64,000 bases of DNA from Chryseobacterium sp. 18061 (GTDB lineage Bacteria > Pseudomonadota > Gammaproteobacteria > Enterobacterales > Enterobacteriaceae), in the NCBI GenBank assembly GCA_902706205.1, contig CACSKA010000002.1:583299-647298 (forward strand), read 5' to 3'. Positions 8,832-18,835 of this stretch are shown one piece after another (the stretch's first letter is position 1; the number at the start of each line of letters is the position of its first letter). The notes below the pieces were generated by a model. That model ran no database searches. It was not told where the DNA came from and saw only the letters and a program-made list of their open reading frames with translations. Both the position numbers and the translations under genes were made by a program.

Positions 8832-9065
8832 ATGCAGGATAGACACACTATCGGCTCGCGACTGATATCAATAATTATTGAGTTTCATAAGTCGGGAGCA
8901 ACGGACACCATTACTCTGAAAGAGAAATTTAATGTTTCAGAAAGGACTATACATCGAGATCTTAACAGGCTGGATCCAATGATCACTAAGACAAGCCGGG
9001 GGATGTATTGCCTCTCCACGCCGGTCCAGAATGTTCTTGACGAAATTATACCAACTAAACCCTGA
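8832..9065 (+). CDS. small DeoR-type helix-turn-helix protein
   Basis: 77 residues from the ATG at 8832, preferred over 8754 because CAGGAGAAAC precedes it. Residues 5-60 form a DeoR-like HTH: ISIIIEFHKSGATDTITLKE and then FNVSERTIHRDLNRLDP as the recognition part, ending with a beta wing (SRGMYCLSTP). There is no effector-binding domain, so it probably acts as a simple repressor of its own unit and perhaps of the small membrane-protein genes that follow. Confidence 0.7.
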   Translation: MQDRHTIGSRLISIIIEFHKSGATDTITLKEKFNVSERTIHRDLNRLDPMITKTSRGMYCLSTPVQNVLDEIIPTKP

Positions 9066-9100
9066 GTTAACATACTCGCAACTTTATTAAGGATTTCATT

Positions 9101-9253
9101 ATGGGTTCACTATTACTGTTATTATTCTGGACTGGCGGTTCATTTTTTGTCGCACATACAGCAAAGAACAAAGGTAAATCATTTGTAGTTTGGTTTTGCC
9201 TCTCTATATTTTTAGACCCCATCATTGCTGGATTGATTTTAAGTCAGGTGTAA
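9101..9253 (+). CDS. small membrane protein (50 residues)
   Basis: ATG at 9101 preceded by AAGGA. Two short hydrophobic helices (SLLLLLFWTGGSFFVAHTA and FVVWFCLSIFLDPIIAGLIL) are separated by a basic KNKGKS turn. It lies between the HTH gene and another tiny membrane protein, only 1 bp from the latter, so the set looks like one transcript. No family was recognised. Confidence 0.6.
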   Translation: MGSLLLLLFWTGGSFFVAHTAKNKGKSFVVWFCLSIFLDPIIAGLILSQV

Positions 9254-9254
9254 T

Positions 9255-9353
9255 ATGTCGATTGTAAAGTGGTTCCTGAAGCGAGCAATTTATTTAGCTA
9301 TCGGAGTGGCTGTTTTATGGGGTGTGTTTTTGATGAATATATGGCCTCAGTAA
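9255..9353 (+). CDS. tiny single-span membrane protein (32 residues)
   Basis: Starts 1 bp after the previous stop (TAATATG). The peptide has a basic N-terminus (SIVKWFLKRA) and one hydrophobic span (IYLAIGVAVLWGVFLMNIW). Its position within a close-packed row of small membrane proteins supports expression. Such peptides can be toxins or accessory membrane factors; there is no direct evidence here. Confidence 0.45.
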   Translation: MSIVKWFLKRAIYLAIGVAVLWGVFLMNIWPQ

Positions 9354-9419
9354 AATCCATCCCCTAAAAGACCAGTAACAACCATTTCATTCCTAAATTA
9401 ATATAAGGACATTATTTCA

Positions 9420-10199
9420 ATGGACAACTATTACGAATATCTTGAGATTGATATGAATACTTCTCAGGATGATATTTCATCAGCAATTGAATCTAGACAG
9501 TCACAAGAAAATGCAGAACAGGCAAAACTCAGAGAAATAAAATCCATTCTTCTGAATGAAACAGCAAAGAAGATTTACGATGAAAAGCTCATCCACTCTA
9601 TACTTAATAAAGGTAAGCAGAGGCAATCAATAAGCCTTGACAATGCTAAAAGCATTTTCAATCTGGATAACTCAGCCATCCACGATAAATACATCTGGCT
9701 TGCAACAGCTCTGTTCGTGTTTGGCATCATTTCAGGGCTGGTTTTCAGTTTGACAGTCAACTACACGATCAATGTCCTGGTAATGATTGCCATCGTTATC
9801 CTGTTTTATATGGACTGGAAGCTGCTTGAAGCGCATGGCAAAGCAACCTTTTCAAAATGGTGGATGCTGTTTTCACCGGTTTACATCGCTAAACGGTGTA
9901 AGGCATTAGGAAAAGGTAAGAAGCTGCTCGCGGTCTGGCTGGCTATCTGGGTACTTTGTGCCGCTGGTAACTTCATTTTCAATAGTGGTACAGCACTGCT
10001 TGAGCAATCTGCCTGTGGCGTTGTGACCGATATCTATCGCAACCAGCTGCATCAGTACTCTAAAACCTGTAAAAACGTGACGATAACGCATAGTCAGGGC
10101 AAACAACATTATGGTTTTGCTGAACTCAATGACGGGAGCACAACAGACATTTCTGTCAATGAAACACCTAATGGTCAGATTTACGTCCGGCTGGAATAA
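9420..10199 (+). CDS. membrane protein with degenerate J domain
   Basis: 259 residues. The first 60 resemble a DnaJ J domain (NYYEYLEIDMNTSQDDISSA, ending KKIYDEKLI), but the HPD tripeptide that stimulates Hsp70 is absent. Three or four membrane helices follow: WLATALFVFGIISGLVFSL, INVLVMIAIVILFYM, a FSKWWMLFSPVYIA segment and LLAVWLAIWVLCAAGNFIF. The last 60 residues form a soluble domain with two cysteines, likely periplasmic. A terminator follows. Function unknown; the J-like part may anchor partners rather than activate a chaperone. Confidence 0.65.
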   Translation: MDNYYEYLEIDMNTSQDDISSAIESRQSQENAEQAKLREIKSILLNETAKKIYDEKLIHSILNKGKQRQSISLDNAKSIFNLDNSAIHDKYIWLATALFVFGIISGLVFSLTVNYTINVLVMIAIVILFYMDWKLLEAHGKATFSKWWMLFSPVYIAKRCKALGKGKKLLAVWLAIWVLCAAGNFIFNSGTALLEQSACGVVTDIYRNQLHQYSKTCKNVTITHSQGKQHYGFAELNDGSTTDISVNETPNGQIYVRLE

Positions 10200-10236
10200 A
10201 GCTTTCTCAAAAAATATTCTTCTCTAATAATACAGG

Positions 10237-10267
10237 CCTGACTTTCGTTCGCAGTTCAGGTTTTTTT
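10237..10267 (+). terminator. rho-independent terminator after the J-like gene
   Basis: CCTGACT/AGTTCAGG hairpin with one bulged base and a run of seven T. Confidence 0.75.
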
Positions 10268-10283
10268 CATAAGGAAAATTAAT

Positions 10284-11153
10284 ATGCGATTACTGATCTC
10301 GTTATTACTGCTGGCAATGACCAGCTCTTATTCTTTTGCTTCACCTTACGATGACGATGTTTTGTTTGGATGCTTTTTCAATAACCAGAAAGAACCTAAA
10401 GAAGCTGTTGTGTTGAGACATGGTGATACAGTTACTTACATGTACGGCAAACAAGATCCAGATGGTGAAGGTGGTGTTATTCCCGAAATCACGATCAAGA
10501 AGAACATTAGCCAACTGACTCAGGCATGGCACAATAACAGTGCTGAAGGCGCATCACTATACGAGCTCAACATTCCTAATGGAAAATATGCTTACAACAT
10601 TGGCTACATGAGCAAAGATGGTAAAACCTCTGGCGATGTTGGGGTATACAAGAATGGGCAATATGTCTCCACACTCAGTTGCACTAATGTGTGGGAAAAT
10701 AACCTGAGTAATCAGGAACTGATGAAGGGTATACCTGACGCTGATAGTAACGAAAGTACATCATCGGATTCAGCACAGCAGGGCAGTGATCAATCTCCCC
10801 AGCAAACTCAACAAGTCCCTATTAAAATTCAGATCCAGGATGTACCTTATGACATAAAGACCAATTTAAGTGCAGACCACCGAGTAACCAGGCATATTTA
10901 CGTCTATAGTTTAGTTGATAGTATAATTATTAATGGCCTAAGTATCGATCGCGGTAGTTGCTACAAAAGAGATTTTAAGCCAACTACTATCGCATACGGT
11001 AAACGTCTCGACTTCCCTTTTGTTATGTCCAGCGCCGTAGCATATGCCAATACAAACTGGAACTGGACGACTGTGGATAGTCAGTATAGCAAATGCATGT
11101 GGTCAGAAATCGTTGTGAATACCAATAAAGGGGATTTCATCTTCAATAATTGA
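10284..11153 (+). CDS. secreted protein of unknown function
   Basis: 289 residues with AAGGAAAA upstream. A clear Sec signal peptide (LLISLLLLAMTSSYSFA) precedes SPYDDDV. The mature part has an N-terminal domain of about 125 residues, a Ser/Gln-rich linker (about 150-178, with TSSDSAQQGSDQSPQQTQQ) and a C-terminal domain of about 110 residues. Cysteines in each domain suggest disulfides in the periplasm. No lipobox. It ends the uncharacterised block that starts at 8201; whether it works with the J-like protein is unknown. Confidence 0.65.
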   Translation: MRLLISLLLLAMTSSYSFASPYDDDVLFGCFFNNQKEPKEAVVLRHGDTVTYMYGKQDPDGEGGVIPEITIKKNISQLTQAWHNNSAEGASLYELNIPNGKYAYNIGYMSKDGKTSGDVGVYKNGQYVSTLSCTNVWENNLSNQELMKGIPDADSNESTSSDSAQQGSDQSPQQTQQVPIKIQIQDVPYDIKTNLSADHRVTRHIYVYSLVDSIIINGLSIDRGSCYKRDFKPTTIAYGKRLDFPFVMSSAVAYANTNWNWTTVDSQYSKCMWSEIVVNTNKGDFIFNN

Positions 11154-11322
11154 CCATTCCCTAATTGAGGCGTGATGCTGGCAAAGCAAAATGGTAAATA
11201 TCAAACTGAAATTATTTCCTTAAATAGATCATAAACTATGACAACCTGCTCTGGCTACCGTCAGGGCAGATTTGTTAACTATTTTTTTCGTCCACTATGA
11301 TTACGCTTTACAACCTTGAAAA

Positions 11323-11546
11323 GTAAGCGTCCAGCGAGAGCCGTCTGGTCATAATCTGATTCATCCGACAAAGTGGTGTCCACCAAATAAGTAGTGGGAA
11401 CCAAAGTGTCAGATATGCAGAAAAATGTGACTCCCGGCAGGCGTAAGGGCTGCCCTAATTATTCTCCTGAGTTTAAGCAGCAGCTTGTTGCAGCCTCCTG
11501 CGAACCCGGTATCTCCATCTCAAAACTGGCGCTCGAAAATGGATCA
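11323..11546 (+). pseudogene. IS66-family remnant (left end and start of the first ORF)
   Basis: The DNA from GTAAGCGTCCAGCGAG looks like an IS66-family terminus. The frame from 11394 gives the first 50 residues of the small HTH ORF of ISEc8-type elements (KNVTPGRRKGCPNYSPEFKQ, SCEPGISISKLALENG). It breaks abruptly at about 11543, where the stop codon of the opposing gene lies. The rest of the element is absent, so this is a truncated copy. Confidence 0.75.
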
Positions 11547-12323
11547 GCGCCGTTTCTGAGCCTTCCAGTAATCATCAATCAGGATAATATTATTACCCTG
11601 CTCACTAGCCGTCTGCGGCATATCGTGCAGTTCAGTCCCGCCCATCAGCATCGTGCGTCTGACGTCCTTTATCTGAGCAAGCGCCTGTTCGGCTTCGGAA
11701 TAAGTGTTACCGGAATACTGCGTCATCCAGCTCAGAAGCATCTTTTCATCGACCTGGAGATCAAACGGCTCACCTTTACGGCAGCGCCAGTCACGATTCA
11801 GCCGCAGGTCAAATTCGAGCGCAATTTCTTCATCGCCAGGAAAAGCACCTGTGCTGTGTAAGGTATCCTGGTAGATCGCACTCACCTGATTGATGTGAGT
11901 CATCGTGCTGCGGTCAGTCTGCTGATAAAAGCGTAATTCCCTGTGTTGGGCAAAGAAATAGTCGATTGCGGCGTCCATCTGTTCTCGCGTAAACAGCGAA
12001 AAATCGGTGCCCAGCCATTCGATGCCATTGATTAACCGGCCATTGAGTCGCTCAACAAAACTATTTACATCGCCTTTGCGGACCTGATGAATAACATGAA
12101 CCCAGCGAGTACTGAACTCCATTGCAATCAGGCTGGTAGAGCGTCCCATTTTCACCGCATGAACAACCCACTGAATAATGCCCTGTGGAGTTAACCTCTC
12201 CTGCCGTTCAATGAGGGTTTCCCGCACAGACGCTGCAGGCTCAAAGAAACCTTCATCATGGCCTTTTTTATATTTCCCATAGAGATGCAGAGCAGCTGCA
12301 GAGGAGCAATTGATAACCATCAT
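11544..12323 (-). CDS. uncharacterised soluble protein
   Basis: 259 residues with AAGGA upstream of the start (ATGATG at 12323/12320). No membrane helix or signal was seen, and no known motif was recognised. A cluster of aromatic and acidic residues (MEFSTRWVHVIHQVRKGDVN) resembles nothing I can name. Its stop codon lies exactly at the junction with the IS66 fragment, so the C-terminus could have been trimmed by the insertion. Function unassigned. Confidence 0.5.
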   Translation of the reverse strand: MMVINCSSAAALHLYGKYKKGHDEGFFEPAASVRETLIERQERLTPQGIIQWVVHAVKMGRSTSLIAMEFSTRWVHVIHQVRKGDVNSFVERLNGRLINGIEWLGTDFSLFTREQMDAAIDYFFAQHRELRFYQQTDRSTMTHINQVSAIYQDTLHSTGAFPGDEEIALEFDLRLNRDWRCRKGEPFDLQVDEKMLLSWMTQYSGNTYSEAEQALAQIKDVRRTMLMGGTELHDMPQTASEQGNNIILIDDYWKAQKRR

Positions 12324-12532
12324 GACGAAGTGTCCTTATCAGCGAAGCGGCAGTTGCTCAAAGAAGCACATCTCACCTCCTCCAGGCAACAGACAGATAG
12401 CAAGCATACAACATCCGTCGCAGATATTAAATATCGACATAAAATTCAGGCTATTGATACAGACTGGCTGTTGTCCATTCCGTTGATTAGCGGACAATGG
12501 CGATTCCATAAGACTGAAAGGAAACTGGCATC

Positions 12533-12949
12533 ATGAGTAAAGCGATTGATAATCTACAAGCCGCAATGCAAAAGGCGATGGCTGGTCGTCCTGCCGTAGG
12601 GGGATTTCCGTATCTGGCTGAAACACTCAGGGCTGCAGGCGTGAAAATAAATGAATGGAACTTGCCCTCCTGTCAGAGCCTGTATTTCACCGATAATGGT
12701 CCTGTGGTGATGCAAGGGCTACCTCTGGTAACAGGCCTTGCTGATGTCCCCGCATTTAACAAAGATGCGGTCATTCATGCGCTACGTGAAGATCAGGCGG
12801 GAAGAACAACGTTTCCTGACTTTCTGGTTGCGATCTGGAATGCAGGGGTGGTCCGATATATCGCAGATTTTAGTGGACGCCAGGTCACATACTTTGGGTA
12901 CAATGACGAAAGCTACGTTGAAGCCTACCCGGAAGTGACCGTCAGTTAA
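12533..12949 (+). CDS. DUF1398 family protein (YbcV-like)
   Basis: 138 residues with AAGGAAA upstream. The sequence aligns end to end with E. coli YbcV of the DLP12 prophage: AIDNLQAAMQKAMAGRPAVG, then LPSCQSLYFTDNGPVVMQG and the ending ESYVEAYPEV. The family is small, cytoplasmic and of unknown function. YbcV sits in a prophage at argU, the same kind of tRNA-Arg(TCT) site. It converges with the next gene, whose stop overlaps by 4 bp. Confidence 0.85.
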   Translation: MSKAIDNLQAAMQKAMAGRPAVGGFPYLAETLRAAGVKINEWNLPSCQSLYFTDNGPVVMQGLPLVTGLADVPAFNKDAVIHALREDQAGRTTFPDFLVAIWNAGVVRYIADFSGRQVTYFGYNDESYVEAYPEVTVS

Positions 12950-13575
12950 TCTGCCAGTTTATAGATGGGAATTCTTCTGGTCGTTCCCGTCAGGTTATCA
13001 GACACATCGATCCTGTCGGTAGCGATCTTCATACCCGAAGCCCGCAATGTCGCGATATCTGCAGCAATCCGCTGCATACCAAACCAGAACATCCCATCCA
13101 GCGCGGTGACCTGTAAACCGGATCCCAGTGCAAGTCGTAGCCGTTCCCGTGGCGCTTTAACCTGTTTTGCTATCGCCTGATAGGCCGCTGTCGTCACACC
13201 CTCCAATGTTACCCGCCGGATGCGATTGCTAAAACGATAGCGAAATTCGTCAGGAATGGTGCTGAGGTCGGTTTTAACGGTATAGACGCAACCATACCGG
13301 CTATCACCAATAGTGACCGGCTTTCGGCTCAACGGGAGTTCTTTGCGCACTCGATCGATTAATTGTGGCGCACGGATAAGCTGTAACCGAAAGGGCAATT
13401 CAAAACTGGTCACGTAATCGACATTCAACAGCGCGATACGCAGGCGTTCCTCACTTCCGGCTTTCAGGTGATGACATTCTTCCATCACCTCAGCCCATTG
13501 TTGAGTTAACCGTTGGGTCTCTCCTGTTTCAATGAACTGATACTTTTCCATGTGGTAGTCGACACGAGCATTCAT
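12946..13575 (-). CDS. uncharacterised protein
   Basis: 209 residues with GGGAGAG upstream of the ATG. The protein is basic and largely helical by composition, with many Arg residues (FRYRFSNRIRRVTLEGVTTA, APRERLRLALGSG). It has no signal peptide. The C-terminal RRIPIYKLAD is a beta-like end. I do not recognise the family. It sits upstream of and codirectional with nothing close, separated by 80 bp from the small gene at 13656-13874. Confidence 0.5.
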   Translation of the reverse strand: MNARVDYHMEKYQFIETGETQRLTQQWAEVMEECHHLKAGSEERLRIALLNVDYVTSFELPFRLQLIRAPQLIDRVRKELPLSRKPVTIGDSRYGCVYTVKTDLSTIPDEFRYRFSNRIRRVTLEGVTTAAYQAIAKQVKAPRERLRLALGSGLQVTALDGMFWFGMQRIAADIATLRASGMKIATDRIDVSDNLTGTTRRIPIYKLAD

Positions 13576-13655
13576 GGCACTCTCCCGGTCAGTAAATCTG
13601 TCTTCATCAGTGAACCTGCGCTACTGGATCCGAATAATGCCATTTATGCTATTTG

Positions 13656-13874
13656 CTATTGATGTGCAGAGACAAGCGCTTTAATTTTGGTGGCCTTTTC
13701 GAAGTGATCTAATTTCATTTCCATAATCCACCAGTGTGCAACCTCCATAAGAAGTTCAGGGTCATCATTTTTATTAGCGAAGAAGGCATAAAACGATAAC
13801 CCAACACCCGCGCCCTTAGCTGAAATTTTGCTTTCGCATGTTTCAAGAATTTTGGTCCTGATACTGGCTCTCAT
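13656..13874 (-). CDS. small uncharacterised protein at the end of the hsd operon
   Basis: 72 residues. Its ATG overlaps the TAA of the broken DUF2913 gene, so it is translationally coupled to it and thus to hsdR. The composition is helical with no membrane span (SAKGAGVGLSFYAFFANKND). It is the last gene of the minus-strand run hsdM-hsdS-hsdR-DUF2913-this. Family unknown. Confidence 0.5.
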   Translation of the reverse strand: MRASIRTKILETCESKISAKGAGVGLSFYAFFANKNDDPELLMEVAHWWIMEMKLDHFEKATKIKALVSAHQ

Positions 13875-14411
13875 TATACCTCTTTTGCGAATGAGCCCGC
13901 AGGTTGCAGGGCTATCATATTCAAACCCGCTCGCTGTTGTTGGGCGATGACGTATAACTCATATGAGTTAAGTACCTCGACAACATCACCCGGATCACCG
14001 ATAACCAGCATATAAGCCAGAGCCAGTAGTCTCCCCTTCTCTGAAAAATGATGTTGGAGATCTGACTTCCTTACCAGCAATGCTGATATGTCTTTGTATT
14101 CCAGCGCCAGTGCATCACTGTTCCACTCGTCATCTTCCACCACCGAGTGTTTTGAGTTTTTCAATAGCATACGTCAGGCGATGCAATGCCGACTGTTTAG
14201 CTGCAGGTTGAGAGCAGGTGTCAAATAAATCACCAAACCGCTCATGAAGCCCTGCTCCGGGACCTTTTTTACGCGCTAAAGCCAGCAGGGTATCTATATC
14301 CCCGGCGACCGATTTAGGGAATCGATGCTGTTTTTTCGCAGCAGCTAACCAGCGCAATAAAAAAGTATGTGTGCTCTGAGGGGATAACACCGCTACAGCA
14401 GAGAGGATCAT
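13874..14411 (-). pseudogene. DUF2913-like gene, frameshifted and N-terminally truncated
   Basis: Two overlapping frames together match the intact copy at 24656-25285. The first (14130-14411) contains STHTFLLRWLAAAKKQHRFP and runs to KLKTLG, then goes out of frame. The second (13874-14170) continues as DEWNSDALALEYKDISALL and LQHHFSEKGRL. A short deletion after KLKTLG accounts for the shift. The first 30-odd residues of the intact paralogue are missing because the frame begins in the hsdR stop codon (ATGA overlap). Translation could still yield two pieces. DUF2913 is a family of unknown function. Confidence 0.75.
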
Positions 14412-17400
14412 AACTGACCACCAACCCCTTTAAACTTCTCAATGAAGGCGACAATTTTCTGGAATACCGTCTGCTTTTTCGTTTTGTATTGCGGGTTCAG
14501 CGGGCTGAGTTTCGGTAGCGTCGCATTTAACTCGGTGCCATTTTCGGTGGCGTACTCACGCTTCAGGGAGCTGCGGATATAACGCCTGGCCGCTTCTTCA
14601 TTGAGGTTTTCTTCTTTTATCAACGCTTCAGCTTCCCGCCGTTGCTCACGCTGAGCGAAAGCGAAGAACGCATCAATAATCCCCGCCTTGTCCGGCAGTT
14701 CATCCAGGTTCGTCTGCTGAATAAAATCAATGACCAGCCCTTCTTTGGCGCGGTTGCCCAGGCTTGAACGAATAAGGCGTCTGACCTCTTCAGTCAGCCC
14801 CTCTTTACTCTTGTTCTGTTTGTTATGGTCGAATATCAGGCCGAGGATATAGTCCAGGTTAATCTCCTGAGACTTCAGCAAATCTACCTCAAACACCACG
14901 TCGTCCCAGTCGGTGGTGGAGTTATCCTTGTCATTGGCCGACTTTTCGCGCCGCTGCCAGTCGCGGATGTCATTGTAGGATGAACGGTAGTCCTGGAGTT
15001 TACGTTCAGCAGGCAGGCGAATGGTCTGTAACTCAGCGAGTTTTTCATCATCAAGATAATGCTCGGCCTTGAAGGTTTCGAGTGCCTCCGGGTTGCTGGT
15101 ATCTACCTTCTGGAGCGCTTTCAGGGTGGCAAATTCGTCATAGTTTTGCAGAATATTTTCGGCTCTCAGATACTCACCAAACAGCTTCACGAAGGCCTTT
15201 TTCTCTTTCTCGCTGTCAATATTCGCCGGGTCAGGGAATCGTTGCTTCAGCTCTGAAACCACCGTCATAAAGCCACGCTTCGCTTCACCGGTAACGATGT
15301 CGTTAAAGCCTTCCATATACTCTTTGTAGCTCTTTTCCAGTACCACGTTTTTGGTGTTCTTATCACCAAACAGCGTGATGGCATCAACCGTCGAGCGTTC
15401 CAGATTACGGAAGGTCACGATATTGCCAAAGGTCTTGGTGGCATCATAAATGCGGTTGGTACGCGAGAATGCCTGCATCAGCCCGTGATAGCGCAGATTC
15501 TTATCCACAAACAGAGTGTTAAGCGTCGGAGCATCAAAACCGGTTAAGAACATGCCCACGACAATCAGCAGGTCAATATCCTGATTCTTCACCCGCTGCG
15601 CTAAATCGCGATAATAGTTCTGGAAGCCATTGCTGTCAGTGCTGAAATTGGTTTTGAAATGGCCGTTATAGTCGTCAATGGCCGCATCAAGAAACTCTTT
15701 AGCACTGCTGTTCATGGCGCTGACATCGAAACTTTCATCGGTGATGTCGCCGACCGCATTCTGCTCTTCATTCGCTGCATAGGAGTAGATAGTGGCTACT
15801 CTGAGTGGCTTACGGGCGTCAGTATGCGTGTCAGTGCCCTGTTGGAGCTGCTTAAAGGCTTCATAATAGGCTTTGGCAGCATCCACGCTGCTGACCGCAA
15901 ACATGGCGTTGAACCCCTTTGCCCCTGGGAAAGTACGATGGGTTTTCTGACGGTAATTGGTGAGAATATAGCGGGTAATTTCTTCAATGCGGCGCGGGTG
16001 TAAAAAAGCCTGATTGTTTTCAGCTGCCGTGAGTTTCTTGTCGTCGGTTTCGCTTTCCAGCGCCTTAAATTGTGGGCGGACATCGTTATAATCCACCTTG
16101 AATTTCAGCACTTTCTCGTCACGAATCGCATCGGTAATCACGTAAGAATGCAGTTCGCGACCAAACACGCTGGCGGTGGTTTCTGCGCCCAATGCGTTTT
16201 GCGGGAAAATGGGCGTGCCGGTGAAGCCAAACTGATAAAAGCGTTTGAATTTCTTCTTCAGGTTCTTCTGCGCCTCACCGAACTGGCTGCGGTGACACTC
16301 ATCAAAGATAAAGACCACCTGTTTGTTGTAAACAGGAAGGTCTCCTTCACCTTTCATCAGGTTATTGAGCTTCTGAATGGTGGTGACGATGATTTTATTA
16401 TCGTCTTTATCCAGATTACGCTTTAAACCTGCGGTGTTGTCAGAGCCATTGACGCTGTCGGGGGAGAAGCGCTGGTACTCCTTCATGGTCTGGAAATCGA
16501 GGTCTTTACGGTCGACCACAAAGAAGACTTTATCAATAAAGTCCAGTTCAGTCGCCAGACGCGCCGCCTTAAAGCTGGTTAAGGTTTTCCCTGAACCTGT
16601 AGTGTGCCAGATAAAACCGCCGCTTTCCGGATTTGACCAGTTTTTAGCTTTAAAGGAGCTATTGATTTTCCATAAAATTCGCTCGGTGGCGGCAATCTGA
16701 TACGGGCGCATCACCAGCAGCGTCTGGCTGATGTCAAACACGCTGTAATCAAATAACACATTGAGCAGAGTGTGTTTCTGGAAAAAAGTAGCAGTAAAAT
16801 CCTTCAGGTCTTTAATCAGCGTGTTATCGGATTTCGCCCAGTTCATGGTGAAGTCAAAACTGTTCTTATCCCGCTTTGTGGTATTGGCAAAGTAGCGGGT
16901 ATCGGTGCCGTTGGAAATGACAAACAGTTGCAGATATTTAAATAGAGAATTGTCGCTGTTGAAGCTTTCCTTGCTGTAACGGTGTATCTGGTTAAAGGCT
17001 TCACGAATCGCTATGCCGCGCTTTTTCAGTTCAATTTGTGCCAGCGGAAGGCCATTGACCAGAATGGTGACGTCATAACGGTTGGCGTGTGAACCAGCTT
17101 GTTCAAACTGTTGAATGACCTGCACCTTGTTACGCATGAGATTCTTTTTATCAATAAGATAAATATTCTCCAGACGCCCGTCATCAAAGGTGAAGTCGCA
17201 GATATAGTCGATATGAATCTTGCGAGTCTTATCAAGACTGCTGTCGCTCGGGCTGTCCAGATACTGCTCGGTGAAGCGACGCCACTCACTTTCGTTAAAC
17301 GCCACACCATTGAGGCTCTGGAGCTGCGTCCGGATATTAGCCAGCATCGCGGTCTGTGATTTAACAGCAAGAAACTCATAACCCTGATTTTGCAGGTCCT

Positions 17401-17524
17401 GAATCAGCTCCCGCTCCAGGTCCGATTCGCTTTGATAGCTGTCGCCGGTAGGTTCGGCTTTGGTGTACTTATCAAGGACGATAAAGTTATTGGATTCAGC
17501 AATGGTATGTGTCTGGTGAGTCAT
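14408..17524 (-). CDS. hsdR: type IC restriction enzyme subunit R
   Basis: 1038 residues, the same length as EcoR124I HsdR, with extensive identity by eye to that protein. The N-terminal nuclease core has YDVTILVNG and QIELKKRG, containing the D, E and K that correspond to D151, E165 and K167. The motor follows: Walker [20 protein letters not shown]-type [19 protein letters not shown] and the helicase box QAFSRTNRI. It translocates DNA and cuts unmodified DNA away from the target site in the R2M2S complex. It follows hsdS after a 123-bp gap holding a strong hairpin. All motifs are intact. Confidence 0.97.
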   Translation of the reverse strand: MTHQTHTIAESNNFIVLDKYTKAEPTGDSYQSESDLERELIQDLQNQGYEFLAVKSQTAMLANIRTQLQSLNGVAFNESEWRRFTEQYLDSPSDSSLDKTRKIHIDYICDFTFDDGRLENIYLIDKKNLMRNKVQVIQQFEQAGSHANRYDVTILVNGLPLAQIELKKRGIAIREAFNQIHRYSKESFNSDNSLFKYLQLFVISNGTDTRYFANTTKRDKNSFDFTMNWAKSDNTLIKDLKDFTATFFQKHTLLNVLFDYSVFDISQTLLVMRPYQIAATERILWKINSSFKAKNWSNPESGGFIWHTTGSGKTLTSFKAARLATELDFIDKVFFVVDRKDLDFQTMKEYQRFSPDSVNGSDNTAGLKRNLDKDDNKIIVTTIQKLNNLMKGEGDLPVYNKQVVFIFDECHRSQFGEAQKNLKKKFKRFYQFGFTGTPIFPQNALGAETTASVFGRELHSYVITDAIRDEKVLKFKVDYNDVRPQFKALESETDDKKLTAAENNQAFLHPRRIEEITRYILTNYRQKTHRTFPGAKGFNAMFAVSSVDAAKAYYEAFKQLQQGTDTHTDARKPLRVATIYSYAANEEQNAVGDITDESFDVSAMNSSAKEFLDAAIDDYNGHFKTNFSTDSNGFQNYYRDLAQRVKNQDIDLLIVVGMFLTGFDAPTLNTLFVDKNLRYHGLMQAFSRTNRIYDATKTFGNIVTFRNLERSTVDAITLFGDKNTKNVVLEKSYKEYMEGFNDIVTGEAKRGFMTVVSELKQRFPDPANIDSEKEKKAFVKLFGEYLRAENILQNYDEFATLKALQKVDTSNPEALETFKAEHYLDDEKLAELQTIRLPAERKLQDYRSSYNDIRDWQRREKSANDKDNSTTDWDDVVFEVDLLKSQEINLDYILGLIFDHNKQNKSKEGLTEEVRRLIRSSLGNRAKEGLVIDFIQQTNLDELPDKAGIIDAFFAFAQREQRREAEALIKEENLNEEAARRYIRSSLKREYATENGTELNATLPKLSPLNPQYKTKKQTVFQKIVAFIEKFKGVGGQL

Positions 17525-17605
17525 AGCGCATCCTGTGTGCCATCAGGCAAGGGCCAGCAGGTGGATTAAAGAGGCTACTGGCACATATAAAAGGTCGAAA
17601 TACTG

Positions 17606-17634
17606 ACCGGGCAAAAGACTTTGTCTTGCCCGGT
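17606..17634 (-). other. strong hairpin between hsdS and hsdR
   Basis: ACCGGGCAA pairs with TTGCCCGGT, with inner AGAC/GTCT pairing and a two-base bulge. There is no T-run after it on the minus strand, so it is not a classic terminator. It could attenuate or insulate hsdR expression or stabilise an mRNA end. Confidence 0.6.
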
Positions 17635-17647
17635 ATCCGGGGTAAAT

Positions 17648-18831
<1,184 letters not shown>

Positions 18832-18835
<4 letters not shown>

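Noticed and set aside
12258..12536. 92-codon plus-strand frame before the DUF1398 gene
   Set aside because: It begins inside the opposing gene with no ribosome site; the second half looks weakly protein-like but cannot be supported.
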